Shown here piece by piece: positions 10,066 through 17,074 of a stretch of 22,500 nucleotides of DNA. This stretch comes from Prorocentrum cordatum. Its lineage: Eukaryota; Sar; Dinophyceae; Prorocentrales; Prorocentraceae. Position numbers and translations under genes: made by a program. A model generated the notes under the pieces. It ran no database searches and was not told where the DNA came from. It saw nothing but the letters and a program-made list of their open reading frames with translations. The number at the start of each line of letters is the position of its first letter. The stretch's first letter is position 1. The DNA is taken from positions 138,832 through 161,331 of the forward strand of contig CAUYUJ010018495.1 of the NCBI GenBank assembly GCA_963575745.1. The letters run 5' to 3'.

Positions 10066-10194
10066 TTTACGTCGGGCATGCCCCTCTACAGGAGGAGCAG
10101 TCAAACATGGAGACGATGTCTATGCCTGAGTAGTTGTCTGACTAGCTTGTACTTTTCCTCCGAAATCCGCCTGGAGGAGAGAGGGCCCCACCTG
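10066..10194. mobile_element. 8-bp-duplication MITE, copy B (decayed)
   Basis: Left end TTTACGTCGGGCATGCCCCT and CTACAGGAGGAGCAGTCAAA match the family; the right end (AAATCCGCCTGGAGGAGAGA) is eroded. Likely target duplication is CGCCTAAC at 10058-10065 versus CGCCTAGC at 10195-10202 (7 of 8). It directly adjoins copy C. Confidence 0.6.
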
Positions 10195-10203
10195 CGCCTA
10201 GCC

Positions 10204-10363
10204 TTAAGTCGGGCCTGTCCCTCTACAGGAGGAACATTCAAAAGTAGTCAAACAATCGTCTGGGGACTATTTCGTGACTATGGTTTGGCCATTTTGGAGT
10301 ATGTTTTGACAACTTTTTTTTTTGCGTCGAAAGTCCCCCTGTAGGGGGACACGCCCGACTTAA
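10204..10363. mobile_element. 8-bp-duplication MITE, copy C (best preserved)
   Basis: Terminal inverted repeats TTAAGTCGGGCCTGTCCCTC and the complement of GGGGGACACGCCCGACTTAA are nearly perfect over about 26 bp. The interior contains AATCGTCTGGGGACTATTTC. Flanks GCCTAGCC (10196-10203) and GCCCAGCC (10364-10371) match 7 of 8. No open reading frame of note, so it is non-autonomous. The 8 bp duplication resembles hAT-type insertion, which is an inference. Confidence 0.8.
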
Positions 10364-10371
10364 GCCCAGCC

Positions 10372-10753
10372 GCAGCCTGCTGGCCCACCCCCTCTCCCCC
10401 GGCCCCCCGAGCGCAGCGCTCCGCGCGGCCGGGGCCCTCTGCCGCTCGCCCCTCCGCTTCTGCGGCTTCGGGGGCTGTGCGGGGAGAGCCCCGCGGGGAT
10501 GGCGTGGCCGTGTCATCCCTCGGGAGACGGGCCAGCACGTGTGCGGCCGTCCTCCATGTCGTGGGAGGAGGGGGAGGAGGAGGGGGAGGAGGAGGAGGAG
10601 GAGGAGGAGGAGGAGGAGAAGGAGGAGCCTTTTTTTATCCATGATTCATCACCTTTTCCCTGATGAGCCCCCCTTCTCACCCAGGTTCTTGCCGTGGTGG
10701 AGGGGCAGGAAAGGTGAGCAGCACGGCGACAGACATCGTCTCTCCCAGCCGTT

Positions 10754-10807
<54 letters not shown>

Positions 10808-10950
10808 GGGAGGAGGAGGAGGAGGAGGAGGAGGAGGAGGAGGAGGAGGAGGAGGAGGAGGAGGAGGAGGAGGAAGGGCCCCCGTGGTGGAGGAGGTCAC
10901 GCAGGAGTGCCCCTCGGCGTGTGGTGCCAGGGAGCGGTGCGAGGTCATCT
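10372..10950 (+). CDS. Candidate fragmented gene with microsatellite-filled intron (hypothetical)
   Basis: Three coding-like pieces follow in order. The first, up to about 10558, has a frame reading DGVAVSSLGRRASTCAAVLH. The second, 10685-10713, lies between an AG|G acceptor (CTCACCCAG) and a GTGAGC donor and reads VLAVVEGQE. The third, from 10877, reads APVVEEVTQECPSACGARER. Pieces two and three join in phase (AG plus G gives Arg) across a 163 bp intron made largely of (CAG)17 and GGA repeats. A GAG|GTCATC donor near 10951 could end the third. No family is recognised; this may be coincidence in GC-rich DNA. Confidence 0.25.
10562..10626. repeat. GGA microsatellite
   Basis: GGA/GAG repeats with a few GGGGGA variants, so purines are on this strand here, opposite to 238-534. 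Confidence 0.9.
10756..10876. repeat. Compound (CAG)17 plus (GGA)n microsatellite
   Basis: Seventeen perfect CAG units (10756-10806) lead straight into about 22 GGA units. If transcribed as proposed for the candidate gene at 10372-10950, it lies within an intron. Confidence 0.95.
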
Positions 10951-11133
10951 GGGAGCTGCCTCGCTCGACCTCGCCCGTATATCCTCACCGAGGGGAAGAG
11001 GGTGTGTCTTTCTGGGGGTGGGCATGGGAGTTGGCGGTTGGCTCCTGGTGTCCCTTGGCGTCCCCTTCTGAGCTGTCACTTCCTTGGGAGAGGCTGCTGA
11101 CCACTCAGTCTTTAGTGCGACACACCGACCGGC

Positions 11134-11203
11134 GAGGAGGAGGAGGAGGAGGAGGAGGAGGAGGAGGAGAGGAGGAGGAGGAGGAGGAGGAGGAGGAAGA
11201 AGA
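11134..11203. repeat. GGA microsatellite
   Basis: Near-perfect GGA/GAG repeat of about 70 bp with purines on this strand. Confidence 0.9.
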
Positions 11204-11349
11204 CCAGCGTAAACCCAAGACGCATCAACGGTGTTGCAATAAACTTTCCCTCCACGTTCGCTCTTCGTACGCCCCCACAGAAATGCATTTTGATTACGGG
11301 AAGTGCCCCATTGGAAGACAACCGTCTGAGATTCCTCAATCGGTCGGGC

Positions 11350-11530
11350 CAACACCATTCCTGGGATTCCAACACCAGGAATCAAGTTGACGTTGCGTCC
11401 AGGCAGCCTTGAATCGTGCCAGAATGCCATCCCTGGGATTTGAACACCGCAAGTCCACGTGATTGCCAGGGCTTGACAATCGTAGTTTTGCCAGAATGCC
11501 ATTCCTGGGACTTCGACCATACGAACCCGT
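11350..11530 (+). repeat. 72 bp tandem repeat, three units
   Basis: CCATTCCTGGGAT-type motifs at 11355, 11427 and 11499 are exactly 72 bp apart, with GCCAGAATG before the last two. The period keeps a minus-strand frame open (IPGMAFW repeats), which I regard as repeat-derived. Confidence 0.7.
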
Positions 11531-11834
11531 GTGACGTGCAAATTCTTACAATTTATGTGCGCGGCGTTAAGGTGAGAACCACCTTTTGAAAAGGACCCGC
11601 CCTGCATTCTTGAAATTGCTGCAAAGTTTGAAGGCGAGCGTGTGCGGCTCGAAGGAAAGAGCCACAATTTGGAATCGTGCCTCCCTGCGTCCTTGCGGCT
11701 GCTGCAAATTCAAGTTTCAGGTCTATAAATAGTGAGGAGGTCTCAGTCGAATCGCCCGGCCCACCCTACCAACACGTCTGGGGGTGCGACAGCGAGGATT
11801 TATGTATAAAGAAACGGGGATCCCTTTGGTCTGA

Positions 11835-12185
11835 TTGGGACCTTCTTGGGGTTCCTTGGGGGCCTCCTAGGGGACTCTTGGAGCACTCTTGGGGGACTCT
11901 ATGTGGCCTATTGGGCGCATGCATATTCGGAGCCTCCTCTGGGCCCCCTTGGGCCGTCTTATGGCGATTTTGGCTTGTCTGACGCCTTCTGAGGCCGTCT
12001 TTGGGACCTCTCTAGGCCATCTTGGGGCCCTCCTAGGGCGCTGGAGGGCCATCTTGGAGGTCTCTTCGTGTGTTTGGGCCCCCCTGGGCCGTCTTCTCGT
12101 CCTCCTGGGCAATCTCGCGGCCCTCTTCGGCCGTCTTGGGGTCATCTTCGGGTTCTCGCAAGAGGCTTCTCGGGAGACCTTGGGT
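11835..12185 (+). repeat. Degenerate GGCCGTCTTGGGG-type minisatellite
   Basis: Short units such as GGGCCGTCTTATGGC, GGCCATCTTGGGGCCC and GGCCGTCTTGGGGTCATC recur every 15 or so bases with much drift. Frames stay open on both strands because the period is near a multiple of three. Confidence 0.6.
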
Positions 12186-12189
12186 TGTC

Positions 12190-12430
12190 GAAAGCCCGAA
12201 AGTGCGACACCGCCCAAAGCTTCAACAAATTAAGGAACGTCCCTGGTTTTTGCTTCGTTTGGATCCCGCCGCGGGCGTTCAAGGCTGAACGCCATCAGCG
12301 GCCCAGAATCGACCAGTATGCAACGATCTGGCGATAAAAAGGCCGCCGACCGTTCAAGGTTGAAGGATCCACACGGTTCCAGAAGCCAACTCCCCAAGTC
12401 GTCACGACACGAACTTGCCGCAGGTGGGTG
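12190..12430. other. Upstream region of the WDR83-like gene
   Basis: No exon or promoter element is recognised. The stretch GTTCAAGGTTGAAGGATCC near 12353 resembles CTCAGGTTGAACGATCC near 2704, hinting at another dispersed repeat. Confidence 0.35.
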
Positions 12431-12440
12431 ATGATGACGG

Positions 12441-12496
12441 TGTTATTGGTGGTGGTGGTGGTGGTGATGGGGAGGGGGAGGGGGAGGGGAGGGGAG
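12441..12496. repeat. GGT and GGGGA low-complexity tract
   Basis: GGT repeats pass into GGGGAG repeats just ahead of the first recognised WD40 exon, which obscures the gene's 5' end. Confidence 0.85.
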
Positions 12497-12511
12497 CTAC
12501 TGGGGGCCGAG

Positions 12512-12598
12512 GCACACGTTGGAGGGGCACACGGCGGTGGTGACGAGCGTGGCGTGGACCAAGAATGGCCGGTACATCATGAGCGCCTCCCACGACAA
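12512..12598 (+). CDS. WDR83: WDR83/MORG1-like WD40 protein, upstream exon
   Basis: This short exon encodes the first strands of the first WD40 blade. It reads LEGHTAVVTSVAW and then KNGRYIMSASHD, the usual GH...WD-repeat pattern, and it lines up with the start of the WDR83 propeller just ahead of the LRLWN motif in the next exon. I place the start after the AG at 12510-12511. No in-frame ATG precedes the GH motif, so the true N-terminus (about 20-25 residues in relatives) must lie in an exon I cannot find; the sequence upstream is GGT/GGGA low complexity. The end is set by joining to the next exon: D plus AA here and G at 13256 make a Lys, which gives the same spacing as relatives. Which repeat it is in the propeller is clear. 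The exact ends are inferred. Confidence 0.75.
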
Positions 12599-12703
12599 TG
12601 GCCGTGGCCGGCCGGCCGCGCCACGGGGCTCCAATGGGGCAGCCAGAGAGGCCCATGTTGGCCAGGTCTCTGTACACCTCCACTGCGTCTCGTGTGTTCG
12701 GCC

Positions 12704-12782
12704 CCCCTCCCCCTCCTCCCCCTCCTCTTCCTCCCCCTCCTCCTCCTCCTCCTCCTCCTCCTCCTCCTCCTCCTCCTCCTCC
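12704..12782. repeat. CCT microsatellite in the WDR83-like intron
   Basis: About 79 bp of CCT/CTC units within the intron, directly upstream of foldback copy 4. Confidence 0.95.
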
Positions 12783-12808
12783 CGATGGGAGTGGACACGG
12801 ACAATCTA

Positions 12809-13023
12809 GGCCTCCCAAAGGGGGTCGGAGTAGACTGGGTCTGAGGATCGCGCCGCACCGCCGATGCATCCCCGATGCGGCTTTACGTGGAGCCCGATTT
12901 GCTTCACGTCGACGTCGCAGATGCATCGCTGACGTCGCCAGTGCATGGCCGATGCATCGCCCATGCATCGCCGATGTGGCGCGATCCTCCGACCTCATCT
13001 ACTCGGATCCCATTTGGGAGGCC
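12809..13023. mobile_element. GATGCATC foldback element, copy 4 (inside WDR83-like intron)
   Basis: The ends mirror each other over about 60 bp: GGCCTCCCAAAGGGGGTCGG on the left against the complement of CCCATTTGGGAGGCC on the right. Inside is a CG-rich core full of GATGCATC palindromes. TCTA flanks both sides (12805-12808 and 13024-13027), a plausible 4 bp target duplication. It has no coding capacity and would fold into one long hairpin if transcribed with the intron. Confidence 0.75.
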
Positions 13024-13255
13024 TCTAGACAACATCAGGCCTCCGACGTGGCCAGACTGTCATCCATACCTCCTGTTGCGCCCCGGGTGTCGTCTGCATC
13101 CTCTTTAACAATTCCCAAACGCCGTGGATGTGAACATGAGTCTTGCCCGCAGCCCAGAAACAACGTATTGTGCTAAGATCCCTGGGGTATGATGCCAATG
13201 TGTTTTTTCCTGTGCTCCCCATGGCCCTGAGGGTGGCTAACCGACCACCTGGCAA

Positions 13256-14441
13256 GAGCTTGAGGCTCTGGAACCCCGACCGGGGCATCCACGTGAAGAC
13301 CTACAAGGGCCCTCACAACCACGAGGTGCTGGATGTTGTCATCGCCGAGGACAACGCCAAGTTCGTCTCGTGTGGCGGAGACAAGGACTTTTTTCAGTGG
13401 GACGTCACCTCGGGCAACGTGATCCGAAAGTTCGTGGGCCACGACAGGAGGGTCAACGCCCTGGCCCACGGCCCCGACGAGGCGGTCTTGCTCAGCGCCT
13501 CCGCTGACAAGTCCGTGCGCATATGGGATCTGCGGACCCGTGAGCGGCGGCCGATCCAGGTCCTCAGCGACGCCACGGACGCGGTGTTGTGTGTGTGCGC
13601 GGCGGGCGACGAGATCGCCACTGGAAGCGTGGACGGCTCGTTGCGGCGGTACGACGTGCGCATGGGGCTGCTGGTGACCGACAAGCTGCTGCAGCCAATC
13701 GGCAGCGTGTCCTATTCTAGCGACCGGGCGTGCGTAATCGCCTCGACGCTGGACAGCAGCGTTCGCCTGATCGACCGAGACACTGGTGGCGAGCTGGCCC
13801 GGTTCCGGGGGCACACAAATTTGAAATTCAAGTTGCAGAGCACCCTGGACCCCAGCAACGCCTACGTGGTCAGCGGCTCCGAGGACGGCCGGGTGTGCAT
13901 GTGGGATCTGACAGACGAGTCCGTGTCGTGCGCGCTGACTGGCCACCGCGGGCCGGTGATGTGCGCCAGATTCCACGAGGGCACGCTCGTCACGGGCTCG
14001 GCAGATTCCACCGTCAAGGTGTGGGCGGCCGCCCTCACGCCGCCCAGTGCGCCGCCGCGCACACCGCTGGCCGGCGCCTCGCTGAGCGGCGTGCTGCCCA
14101 CCGCTTTCGGCCAGCAGCCCGCGCCCCGCGCGCCGCCGCGCCGCGCCGCCACGCCTGGCGCTGCCGCACCCGGGGCCGCCGCGCCCGAGCGGCCGCATCT
14201 CATGGCGCTGCTGGCCGGGGCGGCGCCAGCCGGCGCCGCCGCGGCGGCCGCGCCGGCGGCCGGCGGCGCGGCTAGCGCGGGCGAGGCCGAAACCCGCCGC
14301 CCGTCTGCGGGCGCCGCCGCGGGCGCCGACGCGGGCGGGGCGGAGGACGCCTCTGCCTGCGAGCCGGCGCCGGCCAAGAGGCAGCGCGGCGACAGGGGGC
14401 GCAAGGCGAAGGGCAGGAAGAGGGAGTGCCCGGCCGAGTGA
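13256..14441 (+). CDS. WDR83: WDR83/MORG1-like WD40 protein, main exon
   Basis: Continuous reading frame of 394 residues plus TGA at 14439-14441. The first roughly 260 residues carry the blade-ending motifs of a seven-bladed propeller in order: LRLWN, FFQWD, VRIWD, RRYDV, VRLID, VCMWD and VKVWA. Stretches such as CGGDK, GNVIRKFVGH, GSVDGSLRRYDVRMG, SSDRACVIASTLDSSVRLID and VVSGSEDGRVCMWDL follow WDR83 (MORG1) closely, so the family call is firm. In animals and fungi WDR83 is a scaffold that binds MAP-kinase components and is also a spliceosome-associated protein; its role here is inferred from that. The last roughly 135 residues (from about 14036) are an Ala/Pro/Gly/Arg-rich tail ending in a basic cluster (PAKRQRGDRGRKAKGRKR) that resembles a nuclear-localisation signal. 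Relatives of about 315 residues lack such a tail. Third codon positions are almost all G or C. The exon start is set by splicing to 12598; an ATG-initiated reading from 13191 or 13219 would only add non-homologous residues. Confidence 0.88.
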
Positions 14442-14816
14442 CGCCCCGCTCCGCTGCGCCACACAAGAAAATACATTGGCACCTTCCAGTGGGTTGTTCT
14501 CAGGCCTCCTCTTTATTTCGCACCATCGATTTTATACACCACCACCCTCCCTAACTCGTCGGCGGGTGTTTGTATGTAAATGTTCGTGGCGTATCTGCGA
14601 GAGCCTTCGGGTCCGCGCCAGCGGGCAAAATCGCGGGGGTGCGTGGCGGGGATGGCCCTCGAAGTTGGGGAGGAGCTCCTGCTTCCGCTCCTTTCACTCC
14701 AGCTCCTGCTGCTGCTGTCCGTCCTCGTCCATCTCATCTCCTCCTCCCTCGTCCTCCTCCTTTTCCTCCTGCTCATCCTCCTGCGCATCTGCCACCTCTT
14801 CCCCGTCCTGTGCCCG

Positions 14817-14853
14817 TCCGTAGCCATTTCGGCTCAAGCCATTGTGGTTCGAG
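14817..14853 (+). other. Relict dinoflagellate spliced leader, two tandem units
   Basis: Positions 14817-14838 match the conserved 22-nt dinoflagellate spliced leader (CCGTAGCCATTTTGG then CTCAAG, with a variable first base) at every position but one, a T to C at 14830. Directly after it, 14839-14853 reads CCATTGTGGTTCGAG, which matches the leader's own 3' part (CCATTTTGGCTCAAG) at 12 of 15 positions and in the right register. A further TGGTGCAAG at 14854-14862 may be a third, shorter remnant. Full leader followed by truncated leader is the known mark of a trans-spliced mRNA that was reverse transcribed, reinserted and spliced again. It is not an SL RNA gene: the AAG is not followed by a GT donor. 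Confidence 0.85.
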
Positions 14854-14925
14854 TGGTGCAAGCCCAGGTTGCACTCGGGGTTGATACACGGTCTTGCTTC
14901 CTAGTTCACGTAGCCCCGGTGCCAG

Positions 14926-14993
14926 CGGGAGCGACGCTTTTCGAGCCCTTCACCGTGCTCACTTGGAACGTCCTGGCCGATGGTCTTGTTCAG
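14926..14993 (+). pseudogene. Endonuclease/exonuclease/phosphatase domain fragment (CCR4/nocturnin-like)
   Basis: This frame reads TLFEPFTVLTWNVLADGL. The core VLTWNVLADGL is the first strand and catalytic-Asn motif ([LIV]xWN[LIV]LA) of the endonuclease/exonuclease/phosphatase fold found in CCR4 and nocturnin-type deadenylases. The next expected landmark, an LQE-type metal-binding Glu, is not found downstream in any frame I read. No ATG lies between the relict leader (ending 14853) and this motif, although the frame itself is open upstream through the leader. The fragment may be an internal exon with AG at 14924-14925 and a possible GT donor at 14983, or the surviving 5' part of a truncated retrocopy. 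The close link to the relict leader favours the retrocopy. Family assignment rests on one motif. Confidence 0.5.
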
Positions 14994-15292
14994 TCCCTGT
15001 TCACGTGTCGAGAAATATTTCATATCATATCGCGCCTTGCCAACACGATCCATGTTTTTTTTTGCACAGAGGTGCAGACATATAGCTTATAGCTATGTGT
15101 TGTGCGAAGCCAGCCACCTGGATGAGCTATAGCCAATCCGATGCTGAAGATGGAAGGGCGGTATGCACTTCTATCTCGGGTGTCTAAAAACAGAGTACCA
15201 TCCCGGGAGTTGAGCCAGATCGATGTCGATGTGCTATGTTTTGCTAGCAGCGCTCTGAGCTGCGACATTTCGTTCGAGTATGTCGGTTCTAG

Positions 15293-15495
15293 TCCCTTGG
15301 CACGTCATGTGGCGAGTCCCCCTGGCACGTCGCGCGGCGCGTCCCCTGGCACGTCCCGTGGCACGACCATTGGCACGTTCCGTAGCGCGTCCCCTTGGCA
15401 CGTCTCGCGGTGCGTCCCAATGGCACGTCCCCTGGCACGTCCCTTGGCGCGTCCTTGGGGACGTTCCGCGGCTCGTTCCCCTGGCATGTCCCCAA
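15293..15495 (+). repeat. Decamer array TGGCACGTCC
   Basis: About twenty units of a 10 bp motif (CCTGGCACGT and variants such as GTAGCGCGTC) with 10 or 11 bp spacing. Drift is moderate. All three frames show SPGTSRG-like repeats, which are artefacts. Confidence 0.8.
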
Positions 15496-15644
15496 GGCAT
15501 CGCCCAATTGCATATGCAATTGAGGTCCTTGGAAAATGTTCATGCCTCGCAGTTCTCAATCCCTATCCGGGTTCGTGGGTCGATCATGTTCGAGGAAGTC
15601 CGCCGAGGGACTTCTCTGACTTACTCAAGCCTGGGATATCTGTG

Positions 15645-15935
15645 GTGTCCAGGCGCGGGGTGTCTGGTGGTGCCTGCAGATGCTTGTGGTGCTTAGGAGG
15701 TTGCTTGTGTTCTGTCGCGTTCATGCATCTGGGGGTCCCTGTTGCCTTGGTGCTCGGGATGCATGGTATGCGTGGGGTGTTTGGGGGTGCCTGGTTGTGC
15801 TCGTAGTGGTCGGGGGGTGCCTGGGAGCGTTTGGGGTGTTGGGGTGTCAGGGGTGGACGTGGTGCGTCAGGTGTCTGCTGGTGCTGGTGGGATGTTTGGG
15901 AGGGCTTGGGCCTGGGTGTCTGGGGTGTCTCATGT
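15645..15935 (+). repeat. G/T-rich stretch with GGGGTGYCTGG units
   Basis: Irregular repeats such as GGGGTGTCTGGTGGTGCC, GGGGGTGCCTGG and GGGGTGTCAGGGGTGG give strong G-over-C skew and many G-runs that could form quadruplexes. Confidence 0.6.
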
Positions 15936-16119
15936 TCCTCTCCTTTTGCTTCGTTTCGTTCCGTTCAGTGTTCTTCCTTCCCCTTCGGGTGACATTGACG
16001 TGTTCTTTGCGCTGGTGAATTCGCACGGAGGAATAAATCTGCCCTGGTGGAATTGCCCGGATTTTCCCAGGTGGCTTTGCCCAGCGCGTGTTCCCGCCCG
16101 CGCTTCTTCGCGACAGCAG

Positions 16120-16230
16120 GTGGAGGACGCCGGCGGGAACTTGCTGCAGGCCGACGGTGTGGGCTGCGGGATGGAGGAGGCCCGCGCGGCCGGTGCCCGC
16201 CGCAGTGACCAGGTCTCGAGGGCTGCGTGA
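16120..16230 (+). CDS. Candidate terminal exon (hypothetical)
   Basis: Follows a pyrimidine-rich stretch and CGACAGCAG, with G as first exon base. It reads VEDAGGNLLQADGVGCGMEE and continues 16 more residues to TGA at 16228-16230. It has no recognised homology and no upstream partner. Confidence 0.22.
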   Translation: MEDAGGNLLQADGVGCGMEEARAAGARRSDQVSRAA

Positions 16231-16295
16231 TTTGGTAGTAAATCATAAGAGCCGCGAGCCTCGTGTGTCCTCGCAGTTCCGCCTTCAGAGTGCAC

Positions 16296-16410
16296 TAGCG
16301 TGTGCTAGCGTATGGTAATCGACGAGGAAGCGCCGATTCAGCGTCGATTAGCGTGGACTCGGCTTCGGTTGCATGCTTTAGCGTCGATTAGCGTCGACTT
16401 GCCCGAGCTA
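16296..16410 (+). repeat. Short TTAGCGTCGA-type repeats
   Basis: CACTAGCGTGTGCTAGCG, GCGTCGATTAGCGTGGACTC and TTTAGCGTCGATTAGCGTCG show repeated TAGCG and CGTCGA motifs. Confidence 0.5.
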
Positions 16411-16479
16411 GCAAGATGGTAATTATGGGAGGCTCCACTGAGTTGCCACCGAAACGTCAGGGGGTGGTCCTTGGGATGT

Positions 16480-16990
16480 GTTTGGAGGTCTCCGTATGTT
16501 TTTGGACGTGTTCGGGGCCCAGGGTGGTTTGCATCAGCTGTGCCTCGTCGAGGGCGTTCCTGGGATGCCGGACACGTCCGGAACGGCTGTTTGAGACCCG
16601 AGTTATGGGCCGAAAGCCAAAGGACGTCTCGGGGGGGGGTCCACATCAAGGGGGGGATGGGATGGGTGAGGGGCAACGTCGAGGGTCGGGGTCTGGAGGG
16701 GTTCGAGGTTCGGGAGGGGGGTTCGAGGTTCTAGGTCTTTAGGCATGTTTTCGTATGTTCGCGGCGGCTTTCCAGCCTCGGGATGCGTTCCAGCAGCTGC
16801 GCCTCGTCGAAAGGCGTCTGAGGGTGCCAGGATCATCCCGAACGGCCGCCGGAGAGCCGAGCTATGGTCCAAAAACCAGAGCAACGTCAGGTGGGGATAG
16901 GCTCAGGGGGGGACGCATCGACCCCCAGTCACCCATTGATCGCCTACAGGGGCCCAATAGACCTGCCAAGGACCATGAGGTTTTGATATC
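16480..16990 (+). repeat. Diverged tandem duplication of about 250 bp
   Basis: GCATCAGCTGTGCCTCGTCG at 16531 and CCAGCAGCTGCGCCTCGTCG near 16790 head paired segments that also share GGAACGGC/CGAACGGC, CGAGTTATGG/CGAGCTATGG and a GGGGGG run. Confidence 0.6.
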
Positions 16991-17074
16991 GGGTCTTTCG
17001 CCAATCTAATGGAGAAGGATCGTCGATTCCAGCTCAATGTTTTTTCCCCTGAGCTAGTCCCCCGAATGCTCCAG

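Larger units (their letters stand above)
12599..13255 (+). other. Non-canonical intron of the WDR83-like gene
   Basis: The two WD40 coding parts join in frame only across this stretch. Neither edge gives GT...AG or GC...AG. The boundary is ambiguous by three bases because CAA occurs at both edges (12596-12598 and 13253-13255), as expected of a target-site duplication. The first bases (TGGCCGTGGCCGG) and the complement of the last (TGCCAGGTGGTCGG) match at about 10 of 14 positions with one gap, so the ends could pair. The intron holds a CCT microsatellite (12704-12782) and a complete foldback element (12809-13023). An alternative keeps DN or DNG at the junction, but none of the alternatives I tried gives canonical ends and the right frame together. 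Confidence 0.65.

Noticed and set aside
10203-10364. PiggyBac-type TTAA duplication for MITE copy C
   Set aside because: TTAA sits at both edges of copy C, but copies A and D show exact 8 bp duplications outside that position, so the TTAA is part of the terminal repeat.
10877-10960. CP12-like segment (ECPSACGARERCEVIWE)
   Set aside because: The C-x-V-x-W spacing recalls CP12, but the following VEE motif is absent and a plausible donor lies before the Trp. Too weak to name.
11430-11460. Possible tRNA T-arm on the minus strand (GGGATTTGAACACC)
   Set aside because: It is part of the 72 bp tandem repeat and no cloverleaf can be drawn around it.
11728-11738. TATAAATAG as a TATA box
   Set aside because: Dinoflagellate promoters generally lack a classical TATA box, and no gene starts just downstream.
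13173-14462. Long minus-strand frame opposite the WD40 exon
   Set aside because: It is the complement of a GC-rich coding exon and shows no motif, while the plus strand has seven WD40 blade motifs.
14692-14905. Minus-strand frame reading CINPECNLGLHHSNHNG and a long acidic end
   Set aside because: It looks protein-like, but it runs antisense through the relict spliced leader and its acidic part is only the complement of CTC-type repeats. The leader match on the plus strand is much less likely to be chance. Conservation of this peptide would reopen it.
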